Source of the DNA: Gnetum montanum
Lineage: Eukaryota; Streptophyta; Gnetopsida; Gnetales; Gnetaceae
Length of the DNA: 64,000 bases
Direction: 5' to 3'
Assembly: GCA_015680685.1 (NCBI GenBank)
Contig: MNCI01005370.1
Span: 833,292-897,291 of the forward strand
This document shows, one piece after another, positions 35,081 to 47,275 of the stretch (position 1 is the stretch's first letter; every line of letters starts with the position of its first letter). Below the pieces are notes generated by a model that saw nothing but the letters and a program-made list of their open reading frames with translations, made no database searches and was not told where the DNA came from. Made by a program: the position numbers and the translations under genes.

Positions 35081-35230
35081 ACCCCCACCTAGAAAGGGAT
35101 TGAAGCGTTCCCACAAAAGGAGGGGAGGGGGGTGTGTTGGAGAGTGGGGGTTTGGGCGATGGGGAAGTGGTGGGGTGGGGGAAAGTAGGGGGAGGAAACA
35201 TAGCCTTGACTACTTTGTAGCCATTATCTG
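35081..35230. other. G-rich tract, possibly LINE 3' region
   Basis: A purine-rich, strongly G-biased run (35115-35200) follows the LINE coding remnant. No tail or target duplication was located. Confidence 0.35.
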
Positions 35231-35286
35231 ACATGTGGCCACTTGGGTAGATGACAAGACATGTGGCCACTTGGGTAGATGACAAG
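35231..35286. repeat. Two-copy tandem duplication, period 28
   Basis: A 28-bp unit starting ACATGTGGCCACTTGGGTAG is repeated identically at 35231-35258 and 35259-35286. Confidence 0.9.
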
Positions 35287-35460
35287 TCAGTAAGTCCAGA
35301 GATTAAACCTAAAAAAATTTGATTAAAAAACAAAAGAAAAGAGAGAAGTGAGGGTCTGTTTTCATTTTGTAGGCACATGTCCCAACTAATGCTCAAAGTT
35401 CTTTGTGCTGAAGACAATCCCTAGCACAAAGGAGGGGCAATATGTTGACCTCAAAAAAGA

Positions 35461-35700
35461 TCATTGAAGAAACCAGAGGAATTGGCAAAGATTAGAGGTA
35501 TTGGCCCTAAGGAAATCTAAGGCATTAGAAGCATCAACCAAATCAGCAATATCAGAAACATCAACAAGATGAGAAGCATCAACAACTTGTGTAGGAGAAT
35601 CAAGAGCATCAACTGCTGAGTCAGAGATATCAGAAGCAATGACTAGCTTAATCAAAAATGCTAGATGCACAAAGTAGATTGGAATTGTCAGAAGTGTCAA
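35461..35700 (-). repeat. Degenerate short-period repeat, low-complexity ORF
   Basis: Plus-strand words such as AGAAGCATCAAC and TCAGAAACATCAAC recur with small changes. Read on the minus strand they give an Asp/Val/Ser-rich open frame (VVDASHLVDVSDIADLVDAS). It has no recognisable function and may be the low-complexity part of a retroelement gag. Confidence 0.5.
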
Positions 35701-35879
35701 AAGCGTCTAAACCATTTGAGGTGTCAGAAGTACTAAGTTAAAAAATGGCACTACTAAAAAGGGGATTCAAAAAGTCAAATGTTCATAATCTTTAGTGGTT
35801 ACTGAATCTTAATGTTATTTGTTTGTATCAAATAATTTGATCTTGTGACAACATTAACCGTGACATTGATGGGAGGTAA

Positions 35880-36400
35880 AAATGTAATAGTTAACAAGTT
35901 GATAATTTATTTCTTATAAATGCCATGCCATGGAAATAATGTATATCACTTGAGTGGATGATCATGCAAACATGACAAGTGGCATATCCACTCACTTGAT
36001 CACCATTTTAAATCTTTCCTATATAAGTCATATGTAGGGGATTTGTAGAGGACTTTTGTCTTTTCCTTTTAGAGACCCTTCTTTAGCTATGTAACTCATC
36101 TTAAAAGAGAAGCTTAATCATCAATATAACAATAACTTTTGATCCATTTCCAAAGTCTTTTCAGTATTTTTGCATGATCATTCTCAATCCTTGTTTAAAA
36201 GAAGGGCAAGACATTTTAGAGACGAATCTTGGTTTACAAAAGGGGATGATCTCAAGATCAGGAAGATCATTTATACATTTTATCAATCAAGGATCTACTT
36301 TCATCAATTTCTTCATAAGTGATTTCTTAACTAAATCTTTCACCTTTATCATTTAGATCAAAAAGATCACAGTTAATCTTTCTTTGTTAAGAATGTTCTT
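35880..36400 (+). repeat. Possible LTR fragment with TATA box
   Basis: CTATATAAG at 36020-36028 sits downstream of a short repeated word (CACTTGAGTGGATGATCA and its partial inverse at 35990). The layout is promoter-like but no second copy or primer site was found. Confidence 0.3.
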
Positions 36401-36523
36401 GAGAAGTCTTATTGTTTGAATTGGCTCTTATTTATCAATTAAATCTTTAGAACTTAGAAATTTTAAACAAGGTCTATAGGCTTTGTCAATCTTTAGTATC
36501 AGTATCATAGCATTTATCTTGCT

Positions 36524-37439
36524 TTGAAATTATTTCTCAACACATGGTTGATATTTAGTCTTGATAATCCTAATCCAAAGGGTGTCATCATTTTCTTCGA
36601 TACATTATATCATTCTATAATGGTTGATAAGGTTGAAATCTTCAAACTTGAAAACCCTAAGGTTGCTTCTTTTTCTAGGACAAGAAAACTCCTCCTGATT
36701 GAGCAAGTGGGTCTTAGGCCCCTCTTTACCTTTAGGCTAGATGATGTGCTTAATGATGGAGGTTACCATTTTTAATAATAGTCTTAGGAGGCTTACAAAT
36801 GAAGGCCACCTATCTGCTTATGGTGCAAAGGATTGAACACACAAGGAGACTCCTACCTTTCCTACTAAGGGACTTTGTTGTCCAACTCACCACTTAGTTC
36901 TAGAGTTTGTATATGAGCTAATGCCAATTCTCTCACTTCTTTCACAAGTTTAAAGGGATACAAATATAAGTGTTACTAGGGTCTTTAGCCTGACTATCTA
37001 GCAATAAGATAATCTTCCCTTTTAGTAGGATAGGGGTTTGTAAGAAATGGACATTTGATTTGTTCTAGTTAACAACTAGCCCCAACTCCATTTCCATCTG
37101 TCCAAGCACCCCTTAGTAGCCTTTGCTTTAGGAATTGTGGCCTTGGTTGTGATGGTTATGTCATCAACATAGTGGTTGACTTGACTACTAATCCCAAGCA
37201 CCTCTAATGCACTAACCCTATAGTCCTAAAGTATGTGTGCATAGTGTCCATTGCAAGCATTAAAATATGAGGAGATTGGAGGGTTCTTTGACAAAGCCCA
37301 TGTTGAGGGGAGAAGAACCCCCTCAGGCAACCATTAGCATTTAATATGTAAGCACAAGCTAACAAATTTTCTATGAAAGGCCTTTTTGAAGCATTATTTC
37401 TTGAAAAGCATCCCAACTTAAGGAGTCATAAGCTTTGGC
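36524..37439 (-). pseudogene. LINE reverse transcriptase fragment (LINE F)
   Basis: On the minus strand, from 37439 downward: MFLELDIAKAYDSLSWDAF, an altered GLRQGDPLSP block (HGLCQRTLQSPHILMLAMDT), then the catalytic motif VNHYVDDITI near 37165. Further on come FKFEDFNLINHYRM and ENDDTLWIRIIKTKY at about 36560-36660, a block usual between RT and zf-RVT in plant L1 ORF2. Frameshifts and stops occur. At 37440 it meets the plus-strand LINE A head-on, so its 5' part is missing. Confidence 0.8.
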
Positions 37440-38817
37440 AATATCAAGTTCAAGGAACATACCACGTGGTGTGTTAGGCAGGCTCGGTGATGGGGAAGGA
37501 TTGGGCGTGCTCGAGTTGAGAAGGGGTGGTGAGGATGGTGGGGACGGTTTGCCAGGTGCAATCGAGGTGGAGGGGGCCATTGGTGACAACAGGTTGAGGG
37601 GAGCTAGGGCCAACTTCGCGATGGTGGGGGGTGGGTGGCCAGGCATGGGCAGTTTGGAGGCATGCTCAAGGGAGGGGGGCATCATGCGCTTGTAGGTTGG
37701 GTGACCACTAGAAGAAGATTTACACATGTTGGAGCTTAGCCTTCTTGGCAAGTTTGTTTTTGAGGGGGCCCGCCCCAGGTTGGACCTTATCCATTGATGG
37801 GCAGGCACTACATGAAGGTTGGAGAAGGTGTAGGTGCGTAGTCTGGCAGATGACAGGCTCCTGTTCATTTTTTAGTCTACTGAAGACAAGGAAAAGGTGC
37901 TTCTTGGGGGACCGTGGTTTTATGGGGCTCAGGGACTAGCCTTGGTGCTTTGGTAGTCGGGGGCCCACTAGGATGCAGACCTTTTCACCCAGGCACCAGT
38001 TTGGTTAGGGTTCTGGACTTGCCTTTGGAATGGTGGACGCTAGAGTTTCTGAAGTCATCGACAGGGATGTTTGAAGAATTTGTGAAATTTGACAAGTATA
38101 CGGAATCAATGGAACATATGGGGTATGCTTGTTTCGGTGTTTGGAGACTCTGTTGGGGGTTAGAGGATCAGGTTCAGGAGATTGTTTTGGAGATGTAGGT
38201 AGGAAAGGAGACCTTGAGAGTGGAATATGAGACTATGGGGGTGGATGCACTGAGGGTGTGTGAAGGGGTTTCAAACATCGGGTGTATGGTGTGTGGCAAA
38301 GGGAACCATTCGGAGGCAACATGTAGGAGTTGAGTGAAAGACCCTCCCTTGCCCCAACAATGGATGGAAGTGGGGAGGAGGGGCCACCTTGTGAAATAGA
38401 GGCCTCTCATTGAAGGTTTTGGAATGCTGAGGCAGCAAGTGGCAGTGAGAGTGCTTGCTCAACCTATGCATTTTGCGTGGCAAGAGTGTGGTGAGGTGTT
38501 TGAGTGGTCCAATGGGTCAAGTGCGGGGTTAATGTCAGAAAGGTGAGCATGGAGTCCATAAGGGGTTAGGAGAGACGATGTTTCCCCTCAACTCGAAATG
38601 CAGTGGAGGTTGTGTGGGGATCCTTGTTGCCTAGGATGGATGAAATCCTAGAAGTGTAGAGGGTTGTGAGGGGAGGTTTTCCCATTTCTTAAGAGCTAAG
38701 CTGGATTGGATGCTCGCTTTCACCTGTGGCTCGTGGAAAAATCACACAGATGGAGATCGATTTGGGAGTAGAGCCTACCTTGAAGGAGGTGTACAAGAAA
38801 CATACACCCAGTAAGCC
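37440..38817 (+). pseudogene. LINE A, 5' region and ORF1
   Basis: After a G-rich 5' stretch with an open frame at 37435-37695, the ORF1 domain starts at about 37729 (MLELSLLGKFVFEGARPRLD). It continues through DDRLLFIF, LLGGPWFYGAQGLAL, DLFTQAPVW and MEHMGYACFGV, the DUF4283 order, in step with ORF1 of LINE C and LINE E. An intact CCHC knuckle, CMVCGKGNHSEATC, is encoded at 38283-38324. Stops (often TAG) and frameshifts break the frame. ORF2 starts right after, at 38818. Confidence 0.8.
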
Positions 38818-41800
38818 ATGAAGATTCTTTCATGGAATTGCAGGGGGCAGGGTACCCCATATAAACGTAGTACCTTGCAAGATCTAGTGTGGGAGGGATG
38901 TGACATTGTTTGCCTATAGGAGACAAAGTTGCAGGTTATGGAGGTTAAGCTATTGTAGTGGGCAGGATGGCAAACTCATTTTGTGCCTAGTTCTGGAAAA
39001 GTGGGGGGTTTGGCCGTGTTGGTGAAACAACCATTCAGACAGCTTGATTTGGCCAAGTGTAGTATTATGGTTTTGCTTCTAGATGAAGGGATATGGCTCA
39101 CTAACTTTTATGGATCCCAACTCTGGCAGGAACAGTTGCAGGAGATGTGGCGAATTGCCATGCTTGTCGACGATAACTGATGGATTGTGATTGGCAACTT
39201 CAACTAGCACCTGTTTACTTGGGAGAAGACCGGTAGTGATATGGCAGACTCACCATGAAGCACACAATGTTTGGAATTCTTATAGGAGCATGATTAATTG
39301 ATGTGGAGCTTACATGATGCTAATACACATGGAGCAATCGGCCTGTGGGGACAACATTGGTCCTCTTTCGGATCAATTGTGTCTAGACAAGCACTCACAT
39401 TTTGATGGAGTTAGGGGTGTAGTTGGAAGGAAAAAAGAGGCTTGCATCTGCCTACTGATATTTGTGTTGTCAAGTGGGGAGTGTGGCTAGCCTGAAAACT
39501 TCCCTCTTTTGTTTTGAGCTATCGTGGTTGACTAAACCTAGGCTTAGGTCGTTGGTGACACGGACATGGGCAGATTATAATGAACATATAGGCCCTAGAG
39601 ACTTTTTGAAGAAGGGTCTTTTTTGTCTGAAGCAGGCCATTTGATCTTTGAAGGCTATGGAGAAGTTCTCGTTTAGGAAGGGGTGAGAGGAGCTATTGTC
39701 ACGTTTAGCCATGTTGCAGGCAAGGCAAGAGTGTGGTGAAGAGGTTATGATAGAAGAGCAGTGCATATTGCAGGAGCTTCAGGACATTGATGTTGAAGCA
39801 GAGGTTTATTACAAGCAACGTGCTGGGGCTCATTGGTTGTGTGAGGGGGATAGAAACACTAAGTTCTTCTTCACTGCAGCAAAAGCCAATCAAGTGGCTA
39901 AGGAGCTGAGGCTCTAGCATATTGGGAAGTGTTTGACTGCTACTTGGGATGTGGCCTAGGTCATGTAGCAATATTGGGTAGATATTTGAGCTTATCGGTG
40001 GACCTTGCCCATTTTGATGCTGGGGGAGGTGGAGAAGCTGTTGGAGCCTTTCTCTTTGCAAGAATTGGAGGAGGCGTTGGGAACTATGCGGTTAGACTAG
40101 GCTCTCCAACTTGATGGATGGTCGGTGGAATTCTTCAAAGAATTTGTTGATGTGTTGGGGGCTAATCTTTTGGAGGTGTTTAACTGGATGTTGTGCAGAC
40201 AACAAGTTCGCCATGAGATTAATTGCTCGAGAATTGTGCTTCTACCTAAGGTGGTTGATACATCTAACCTATTGTAATTTCGTCCTATCGGGGTGTGCAA
40301 TACTTTGATATGGATTTTTACAAAGATGCTTTTGAGGAGGTTGGTGTTGCTCATGCCACGACTTGTAGGAAGGAACCAAGCTGGTTTCATTAGTGCGCAT
40401 TTTATTTAGGATTAGATCTTGTTGTTCCAGGAGGTGATGCATTCAGTCTAGAGATTTGGGTATCTTGGAATGTGCATAAAGTTGGACATTAGGAAGGCGT
40501 ATGATACTAGTAGCTGGGACGTCCTAGCTGACATTATGGCATGGAAGGGTTTCGATCTTGGTTTCATTGCTTTGGGTATTCAAATATAGGTTTGTGGAGC
40601 TTATTCCTTTAATATTTGGGGTAGGCTATGGGGGTTTTCTTCCCTACAGAGGGGATTGTAGCAGGGTGATCCTCTTTCCCCGTACCTGTTCATTCTTGCT
40701 ATGGATATGTTGTAGGCATATTGCCAAGCAAAAGGGGTCCGTGGTCGTAATATTGCTAGGATTGATTACGTGACGGAACATTATGCTGACAACACAATGA
40801 TCTTCTCATATGTAGCTGTGGCACAAGCATAGGCCCTCAATAGGGCTCTTGAGCAGATGGCGAATGAAATTGGGTTGGAGGTCAATAGAGCTAAGTGCAC
40901 TATATATTTATCTCATATGTCGAGTACAATTAAGAGGCACATTTTGTAGGTTTTGGGCATGATGGAAGGGATTGATTAGGATAGTTATTTGGGGCTTCTA
41001 GTTTTTTTGTGGCATCGGAATAGTTATTTGGGGCTTCTAGTTTTTTTGTGACATCAGAAAGATACTTGGAGCACCCTTATTCGTTGGCTGCAACAATTGG
41101 TGGACCATTGGAGATGGCGAGATTCTTGACGTGGAAAGGCTAGATGCTGCTAGCTAATTCTGTTTTGTTGGTGATGGCATGTTTTATTGTGGCTGTGGTG
41201 GCCCCCCCCACGACGGCGGTGAATAAAGTTGACTAGATTATCCAGAACTTCATTTGGTTGGGTGGGAAAGGAGGATTGAAGTTGCACCTGGTCGATTGGG
41301 ACACTGTTTCTCAGCCTAGAGAGGCAGGGGGATTGGGGGTAATGAAGTTTTAAGATTTAGTTTTGATGGGTTATTAGACGCTGGTCAATTGTATTGCCCA
41401 TATGGGTCCTGATTAGGCTCAATGGGTACAAATCATCATGTCCAAATATATGCAGTGGACGGTTGACTGGAGAGACTCTCTCATTAAGAGAGTAGTCTGT
41501 GAGCATGTTAGGAGTGTGATTGCGCTTGGCATGATGGGAGCATTGCCCTAGGCTCTCATTAGATGTAAATTCCCTATAGTAAGTGGGTGGTGGGTCCTAT
41601 GGAAAGGCTGCTTGCCCGAAAAGTTAAGGGTGTTTTTGTGGTTGATGAATCATGATGCGCTGCCCATGCGTGCAATTTTGAAGAATCGTGGGATGCGCAT
41701 GGTGGACATGTGTCCACATTGCATGCAAGCCCCAGAAATGGTTTGACACTTTGTTTATGAATGCACACATCAAATTCAAGTGTGCTAGGTGTTAGCGCAG

Positions 41801-42396
41801 TCCCCTGCTCCCCATCTGCTAGATCTCATTGGTGATTTAGTGAGTGCTCTGATTCTTTGGGTGACTTGGAGGGCTTGCAACTCGTTGATTTTTTGTAGCG
41901 AGTGGTTACTTGCTCCAGTACAGTTGGTGATTCGAGGGCATAGGCTTTGGCATGAAGCTACGATTGCGATGGGGCAGACTCCTACTTTTGAGCCTAATTG
42001 CGAAAAGTTTTGGTAGAACATTGAGTTATATGAGTTGGTTTGCAGAGTCAATTGGGATGAGGTGCTGTAGCTATTATGGGGGGACCTAGAGCTGCTTGAT
42101 GATGGTTTTTTCTGGAATTGGTAGGGAGATGCCATGAACTTCAAAGGGGTCCATGTCACGCTCATGGAGGCATCACTGGTTGATTGTCTAGGGGTGCTGT
42201 CATTGGGGGAAGTCATTCTTCCTCATGGTAGGGGTTTTTAGGATGCACAGGTCTTTTTCAAGGGGGCCATCCCTAAAATGACAAGAAAGCATATCCCAAG
42301 ATCGGTGTTGTTGAGGTTTTGGTAGGAGGCGGTGGATTTGGTGGATCGTTAGTTTGTCTAGTTTGAAAACGTGTCGAAGGTACAAGAGGTCCACTT
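38818..42396 (+). pseudogene. LINE A, ORF2 (endonuclease, RT, zf-RVT)
   Basis: The start MKILSWNCRGQGTPYKRST at 38818 is the usual N-terminus of the L1 apurinic-type endonuclease. VIGNF and the conserved WLCEGDRNTKFFF region follow (about 39830). Reverse transcriptase includes FRPIGVCN, GRNQAGFI, KLDIRKAYDTSSWDVL and QGDPLSPYLFILAMD. The catalytic YADD reads YADN (near 40785-40796), a loss of one metal-binding Asp. The zf-RVT part reads PEKLRVFLWLMNHDALPMRA and MCPHCMQAPEM at about 41620-41740. The C-terminal extension reaches VQEVHFN at 42396, where it is cut by the duplicated block. Many stops. Confidence 0.88.
40981..41058. repeat. Two-copy tandem duplication, period 39, inside LINE A
   Basis: A unit starting ATAGTTATTTGGGGCTTCTA is present at 40981-41019 and 41020-41058, with 37 of 39 positions identical. 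Confidence 0.9.
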
Positions 42397-44037
42397 CAAC
42401 CTTGGCCACAAATCTAGTTATTGCTGTGAGTATCCCCGACGCCACCACCAACTGCCCCTTCCTGGTTAGGAAGCGATTGGCCCAGTGTCCCACTTGTCTT
42501 TCAACCTTTTCCAACAATGTTCCCCAAAACATACACCGCCCCCACTAGAAAAGTGGGATACCCAGGTAGGTATCTTTGATTGTTCCGAGCGGAATGTTCA
42601 AGACTTGTATCACTCGGCTCTTTATTTATGTATCCACGTTGACAAAATGAGCTGTTGACTTAGCCTTGTTAATCTCCAACCCTAGCTCATCCACCAACCA
42701 TGAAAGTGCCACATTGATGCACTGCGCTTGTGGGACCCCGACACGAGTAAGTAACATTGTGTCATCCACGTAATGCTCAGCCAGACATTCCACCCCTGCA
42801 ATTTCTAGGCTGCCAACTCCCGCCGCCCTACAGTAATGTTGCATCAAATCCATAGCGATGATGAAAAGTAGGGGTGATAGGGGGTCTCCTCGCCGCAACC
42901 CTCTCCCAGATGAGGAGAGACCCCACAACCGCCCCCCTACGTCAAAAGAGAAACTTGCGGACGATTGCATGTGGATGCAAAGTTGGATAAAGCCCTGGTC
43001 GAAACCTTTTCGCTGCATGATGGTGGTTAGGGCTTCCCAGCTGAGTGTGTTGTATGCCTTACTGATGTGATGAGGATATGAGAGTGCTAAATGGGTCCAA
43101 AGTAGAGCCTTGATTGATAGAATGCCTATGCAACAAAGTTTATCCACCCACTTTTGTTCTATTCATCATTGGTGACCAGGCTTAGATTTAGGGGGGAGAT
43201 AGGACTCATATTGCAAGTGTTGAAGCTAATGCTACTGGAACTGTGGGCAGTTGCTGGGTCCATATCTTAGTGTGTGAGCTTAGGGTGTGAGCTCTAGAAT
43301 CTTGGAAGAGTTCTTGATTACCAGTAAGGAAAAGTTGTATCATTGAGGGTTCTTGTGATTGCTAGATGGGTCAAATCAATGTGATTGGACCAAGGAGCAT
43401 GTGTTGTCTTGCCTAGCCACCTTGGTTAGAAGAGGTTCGTGATTCTTATGAATTTATGCATGCCATGTGGTGAGGGATGAATTCTCATGTTCATGTAAGT
43501 CAAAGACTTCATATGGTGATCTAGCACTTCAGTTATTCCCATAACTTCCATGCTTCATAAAAAATCCTCTACCTTTGAAAGAAAAAGAGAATTTGAAAAA
43601 ATGATGATGAATGAAAAGAAAAGAAAATATGATGAAAAGAAAGGAAAGACCAAGAAAATAAAGAAAAGACAAAAAAAAAAATGAATGATGTATATTAGTA
43701 AAATAATAATGATGATAAGAAGAGGTGATGGGAGGATCAATGTAATGTCAAGCTTATTGGTCCATGCAAAATGTTATTTTTACCATCCTGAATTGATTTT
43801 ATAATTACTCACATCAAAACCAACATGAGTGGTTGAACCAATACATGTGCACGCCTTTCTCATGTTCAACCCATGGTCCACATCACTTGGCTTGCCAAAT
43901 TGTCATGGTCTAAGATAATCTTATGCTCATTCCTACCCATGTCCATGAAGTCTCTCTCTTAGTAAACTTTGGTAATGTCAATTGCTACTTCCATCCAAAT
44001 CCCAAATTAGTTGTTCCAAAGGTCAACATCGTCATCC
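42397..44037. repeat. 1641-bp duplicated block, left copy
   Basis: Matches 52210-53850 at a constant offset of 9813 without indels. I noticed three mismatches (C/T near 42450, G/A near 42593 and T/C near 42811). Within it, 42397-43070 is a minus-strand LINE RT segment (DPLSPLLFIIAMDLMQHY, EHYVDDTMLL, LEINKAKSTAHF). The rest, 43070-44037, is non-LINE flank. On the left it abuts the interrupted plus-strand LINE A, on the right the interrupted minus-strand LINE C, so this copy looks like the inserted one. Confidence 0.93.
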
Positions 44038-45861
44038 CAACAACAAAGGCGACTTGTGTATCAACCTTAATGAAATGTGCTGTTGATTTGGTGCGGTTGA
44101 TTTCCAATCCTAATTCTTTGGCCAACCGGGTCAGGGCTATGTTAATACATCGTGCTTGTGGGGCCGCTGCTCGGCTAAGTAACATGGTGTCGTCGGCATA
44201 GTGTTCAACATGGCAGGCCGCCCCAGCAATGTCCAATCCTTCCACCCCAGCCGTGCTGCAATAATGTTGCATGAGGTCTATGGCAATGATGAAGAGTAGG
44301 GGCGAAAGTGGGTCACCTTGTCTCAAGCCCCTATCGGGAGATGAGAAACCCCACAGTTGCCCCACCACATCAAAAGAGAAACCTGCGGAGGATTGGATGT
44401 GCAGACACAGTTTGATGAACCTTCGATCAAACCCTTTTTGATGCATAATGTCTTGCAAAGCTTCCCAACTGAGCGTGTCATATGCCTTAGCTATGTCAAG
44501 CTTGAGACATAGACCAGGGAAACCTGTGGTGCGGAGGGAATGCAGGATCTCCTGCATGAGGAGAACTTGATCCTGGAGGGTCCTACCCTGAACAAAGCCA
44601 GCCTGATTGCTTCCCACCAGCTTGGGCAGAAGAGGCCCAAGCCGGTTGACCAGGAGCTTGGAGAAGATCCTGATAAGGACGTTGCAAACTCCAATGGGAT
44701 GAAAGTGTTTCGGGTGGTGGGTGTTCAATTTCTTGGGGATGCACACGATTCGAGAGCAGTTGATTTCTCGTCACACTTGCCGCCTGGCCAACATGACGTT
44801 GAAAGCATCCAGGATATTGGGCCCCACAATATCCAGAAAATTTTTGAAGAATTCGAGCGACCAGCTGTCCGGTCCAGGTGCTTTCCCTCCCGGCATGTTG
44901 TTGATGGTGGTAGTCAGTTCCAGCCAAGAGAAGGGGGCCATCAGTCGCCGGTTGTCTGCTTCGTGAAGCACCTTCGCCATTTGGACCGAAATGGGTTTGG
45001 TAGGCTGCTTGGTCCAAATTTCCCCCAGTATTGTGACAGCTCATTGGCTATCCCCTGCGGGTCATCGATAACCTCGCCTGTCTGGGTTCGGAGGCAGTGG
45101 GCTTGGCTTTCGCCATGCGTTTTGGCCACGGCAAAGAAGAATTTTGTCTGTCTGTCTCCTTCTCGGAGCCATTTGATCCGGGAGCGCTGCCGCCAATACG
45201 TTTCCTCCTCCAGGTCAAGGTTCTGGAGTTGTCGTAGGAGACACATCTCCTCCGAATGCAAGTCCTCCCCAATCTCCTGCCGTGCCTGGACTTGTCCCAG
45301 CTGCTCATGAACCATCCTTAGGCCAGATCTGAAAGAGAATTTCTCCTTCATCGGGAGGGCCCGAATGGCCCACTTTAGCCGGAGCAAGGCCTCTTTGAGG
45401 AAGTTCCGAGGATCAACCCGATCAAGTTGGTAATCAGCCCAGATTTCCTCAACCAAAGGCCGTAACCACGGTTTAGAGAGCCACGTGGCCTTGAACCGGA
45501 AGGGGCGTGGGGGCCGGGGCTTATTCGACCCGAGGGAAACGACCAGCGAGCGGTGGTCAGAGGTGACCCTTTCCTGCCCCGTCACGTGCACATCGGTGCG
45601 GAGGAGGAGATCAGAGCTGATGCAAACCCGATCGATGCGGGAAAGGATACGGTTTGACCCTTTTCGCCGATTGCTCCAGGTGAGCTGGCAGTTCTTGATG
45701 GGTAAGTCAACCAGGAAGTGCGTAGCCAAGAAGTCAAGGAAAGCCTGTGCACCTGAGGGTGGGGGGGCAACTCCCCCAGCCTTCTCCCAAGGGTGTAGGC
45801 GTTGGTTGAAGTTGCCCACCACCAGCCAGGAACGGTGATCTGGCACCAACGGCGCCACCCG
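44038..45861 (-). pseudogene. LINE C, ORF2 (endonuclease, RT), right part
   Basis: The best-preserved LINE here. From 45858 downward: VVGNFNQRLHPWEKAGGVAP, LTWSNRRKGSNRILSRIDRV and SDHRSLVVSLG are endonuclease blocks. Then come SKPWLRPLVEEIWADYQ and WLREGDRQTKFFFAVAK. After a frameshift near 44950 the frame reads GGKAPGPDSWSLEFFKNF, and after another FHPIGVCN, LVGSNQAGFVQGRTLQDQVL, LKLDIAKAYDTLSWEAL, RQGDPLSPLLFIIAIDLM and the intact catalytic EHYADDTMLL (about 44190). It stops at 44037 against the duplicated block, losing the zf-RVT part and tail. Its N-terminus is in the gap. Confidence 0.9.
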
Positions 45862-46327
45862 NNNNNNNNNNNNNNNNNNNNNNNNNNNNNNNNNNNNNNN
45901 NNNNNNNNNNNNNNNNNNNNNNNNNNNNNNNNNNNNNNNNNNNNNNNNNNNNNNNNNNNNNNNNNNNNNNNNNNNNNNNNNNNNNNNNNNNNNNNNNNNN
46001 NNNNNNNNNNNNNNNNNNNNNNNNNNNNNNNNNNNNNNNNNNNNNNNNNNNNNNNNNNNNNNNNNNNNNNNNNNNNNNNNNNNNNNNNNNNNNNNNNNNN
46101 NNNNNNNNNNNNNNNNNNNNNNNNNNNNNNNNNNNNNNNNNNNNNNNNNNNNNNNNNNNNNNNNNNNNNNNNNNNNNNNNNNNNNNNNNNNNNNNNNNNN
46201 NNNNNNNNNNNNNNNNNNNNNNNNNNNNNNNNNNNNNNNNNNNNNNNNNNNNNNNNNNNNNNNNNNNNNNNNNNNNNNNNNNNNNNNNNNNNNNNNNNNN
46301 NNNNNNNNNNNNNNNNNNNNNNNNNNN
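45862..46327. other. Assembly gap (466 Ns)
   Basis: A run of Ns inside LINE C, between ORF1 and the endonuclease part of ORF2. Confidence 0.98.
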
Positions 46328-47181
46328 GTGGTGGGGGGTTAGCCGTGCTTGATGGGGGGGCTGTGTGGGTGGGTGGGGGGGTGTGGGGGAGCAAGGGGGG
46401 TGTTGGTCATGAGGTGATTATTGGGGGGAGGTTGGTCGGACGGGGGGCGCAGACGTCCCTTACGTCCCATGGTGACCCAGTTGCCCCCCTCAAACAGCTG
46501 TTGAGCCGGGTCTCTCGGCTGTGATCTACGAAACCGACATTCGGCATCCAGGTGTCTGGGCTTTCTACAACACCTGCATCCATTCGGTCTACCTGCTTGG
46601 TTGTCTGTGCCACGCATCGGGGTGGGGTCCGTGTACAGGTTCTCGAAGGTGACTTGGAGGGTTTCCTCCCCCCTGGGGTGTTCCAGAATGACCTCCCGGA
46701 CGAGGTCAATCTCCGACGGACTACGCTAGACGCAAAAATGGGCAAAGCCCATTCTCTCCATCGACCGCGTGAGACGGTCGAAGGCAATGAAGTCGCCGAA
46801 GTACCCTGCGACCTCCATCAGGAACTCAAGGTTCCAGAATTCCCAAGGGATGCCGACCACCCGCACCCAGACCGGGGCCTGGGTGAACAAGTCGGGCTCT
46901 TGGTGGGTCCCGGGGCGCCAAGGGATCAAGGCGAGCCCCCGGGCCCCATAGAACCACGGGCCACTGAGCAACACCGAATCTCGGGCCTGTAGGGAGGGGA
47001 GTATAAAAAGGAGCAGGTCCTCGGAAAGGCTCCGGACATCAATGTCCCCGACTTTCCACTGTTCCTTTGTCCAGCGGCGGATGAGATCCAGCCTCGGGCG
47101 GGTCCCCTGGGATATGAAGCGGCCTATGAGGCTTCTTTCCATTGTGCGAATGCCCTCAGAGGGGGGGTTGTGGACGCACAA
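46328..47181 (-). pseudogene. LINE C, ORF1 (DUF4283 plus CCHC knuckle)
   Basis: Frame from 47181: MERSLIGRFISQGTRPRLDL, VGDIDVRSLSEDLLLFILPS, SGPWFYGARGLALIPWRPG, DLFTQAPVWVRVVGIPWEFW and RSMERMGFAHFCV. This is the DUF4283-type nucleic-acid-binding domain, intact over about 150 residues. A frameshift leads into the knuckle CRCCRKPRHLDAEC (CX2CX4HX4C) near 46550 and a Pro-rich tail (PPSDQPPPNNHL). It lies upstream of ORF2 on the same strand, with the ORF1-ORF2 junction lost in the gap. High GC compared with neighbours suggests a younger copy. Confidence 0.85.
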
Positions 47182-47275
47182 ACGCAGGGTGTGGTCGTTG
47201 CGGGAGTGGCCTGCAATGGCTACACCAGGCTTCTCAGCCCCGTGACCCTTGGGATCATCTCCAGCAGGGGTACGC

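Noticed and set aside
37371-37868. 165-residue minus-strand ORF starting MNRSLSSARLRTY
   Set aside because: It crosses the junction at 37440: only its last 30 or so residues are LINE F RT, the rest is antisense to LINE A.
42397-43147. Independent LINE insertion in the left duplicated block
   Set aside because: Its limits coincide with the block, which also includes non-LINE flank, so it is a copy of the 52.2-53.9 kb region rather than a separate retrotransposition.
43555-43740. Phe/Ile-rich minus-strand ORF, also at 53368-53553
   Set aside because: Translation of an A/G-rich low-complexity tract; identical in both places only because the block is duplicated.
44540-45310. 256-residue plus-strand ORF
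   Set aside because: Shadow of LINE C ORF2; the minus strand holds the recognisable RT and endonuclease motifs.
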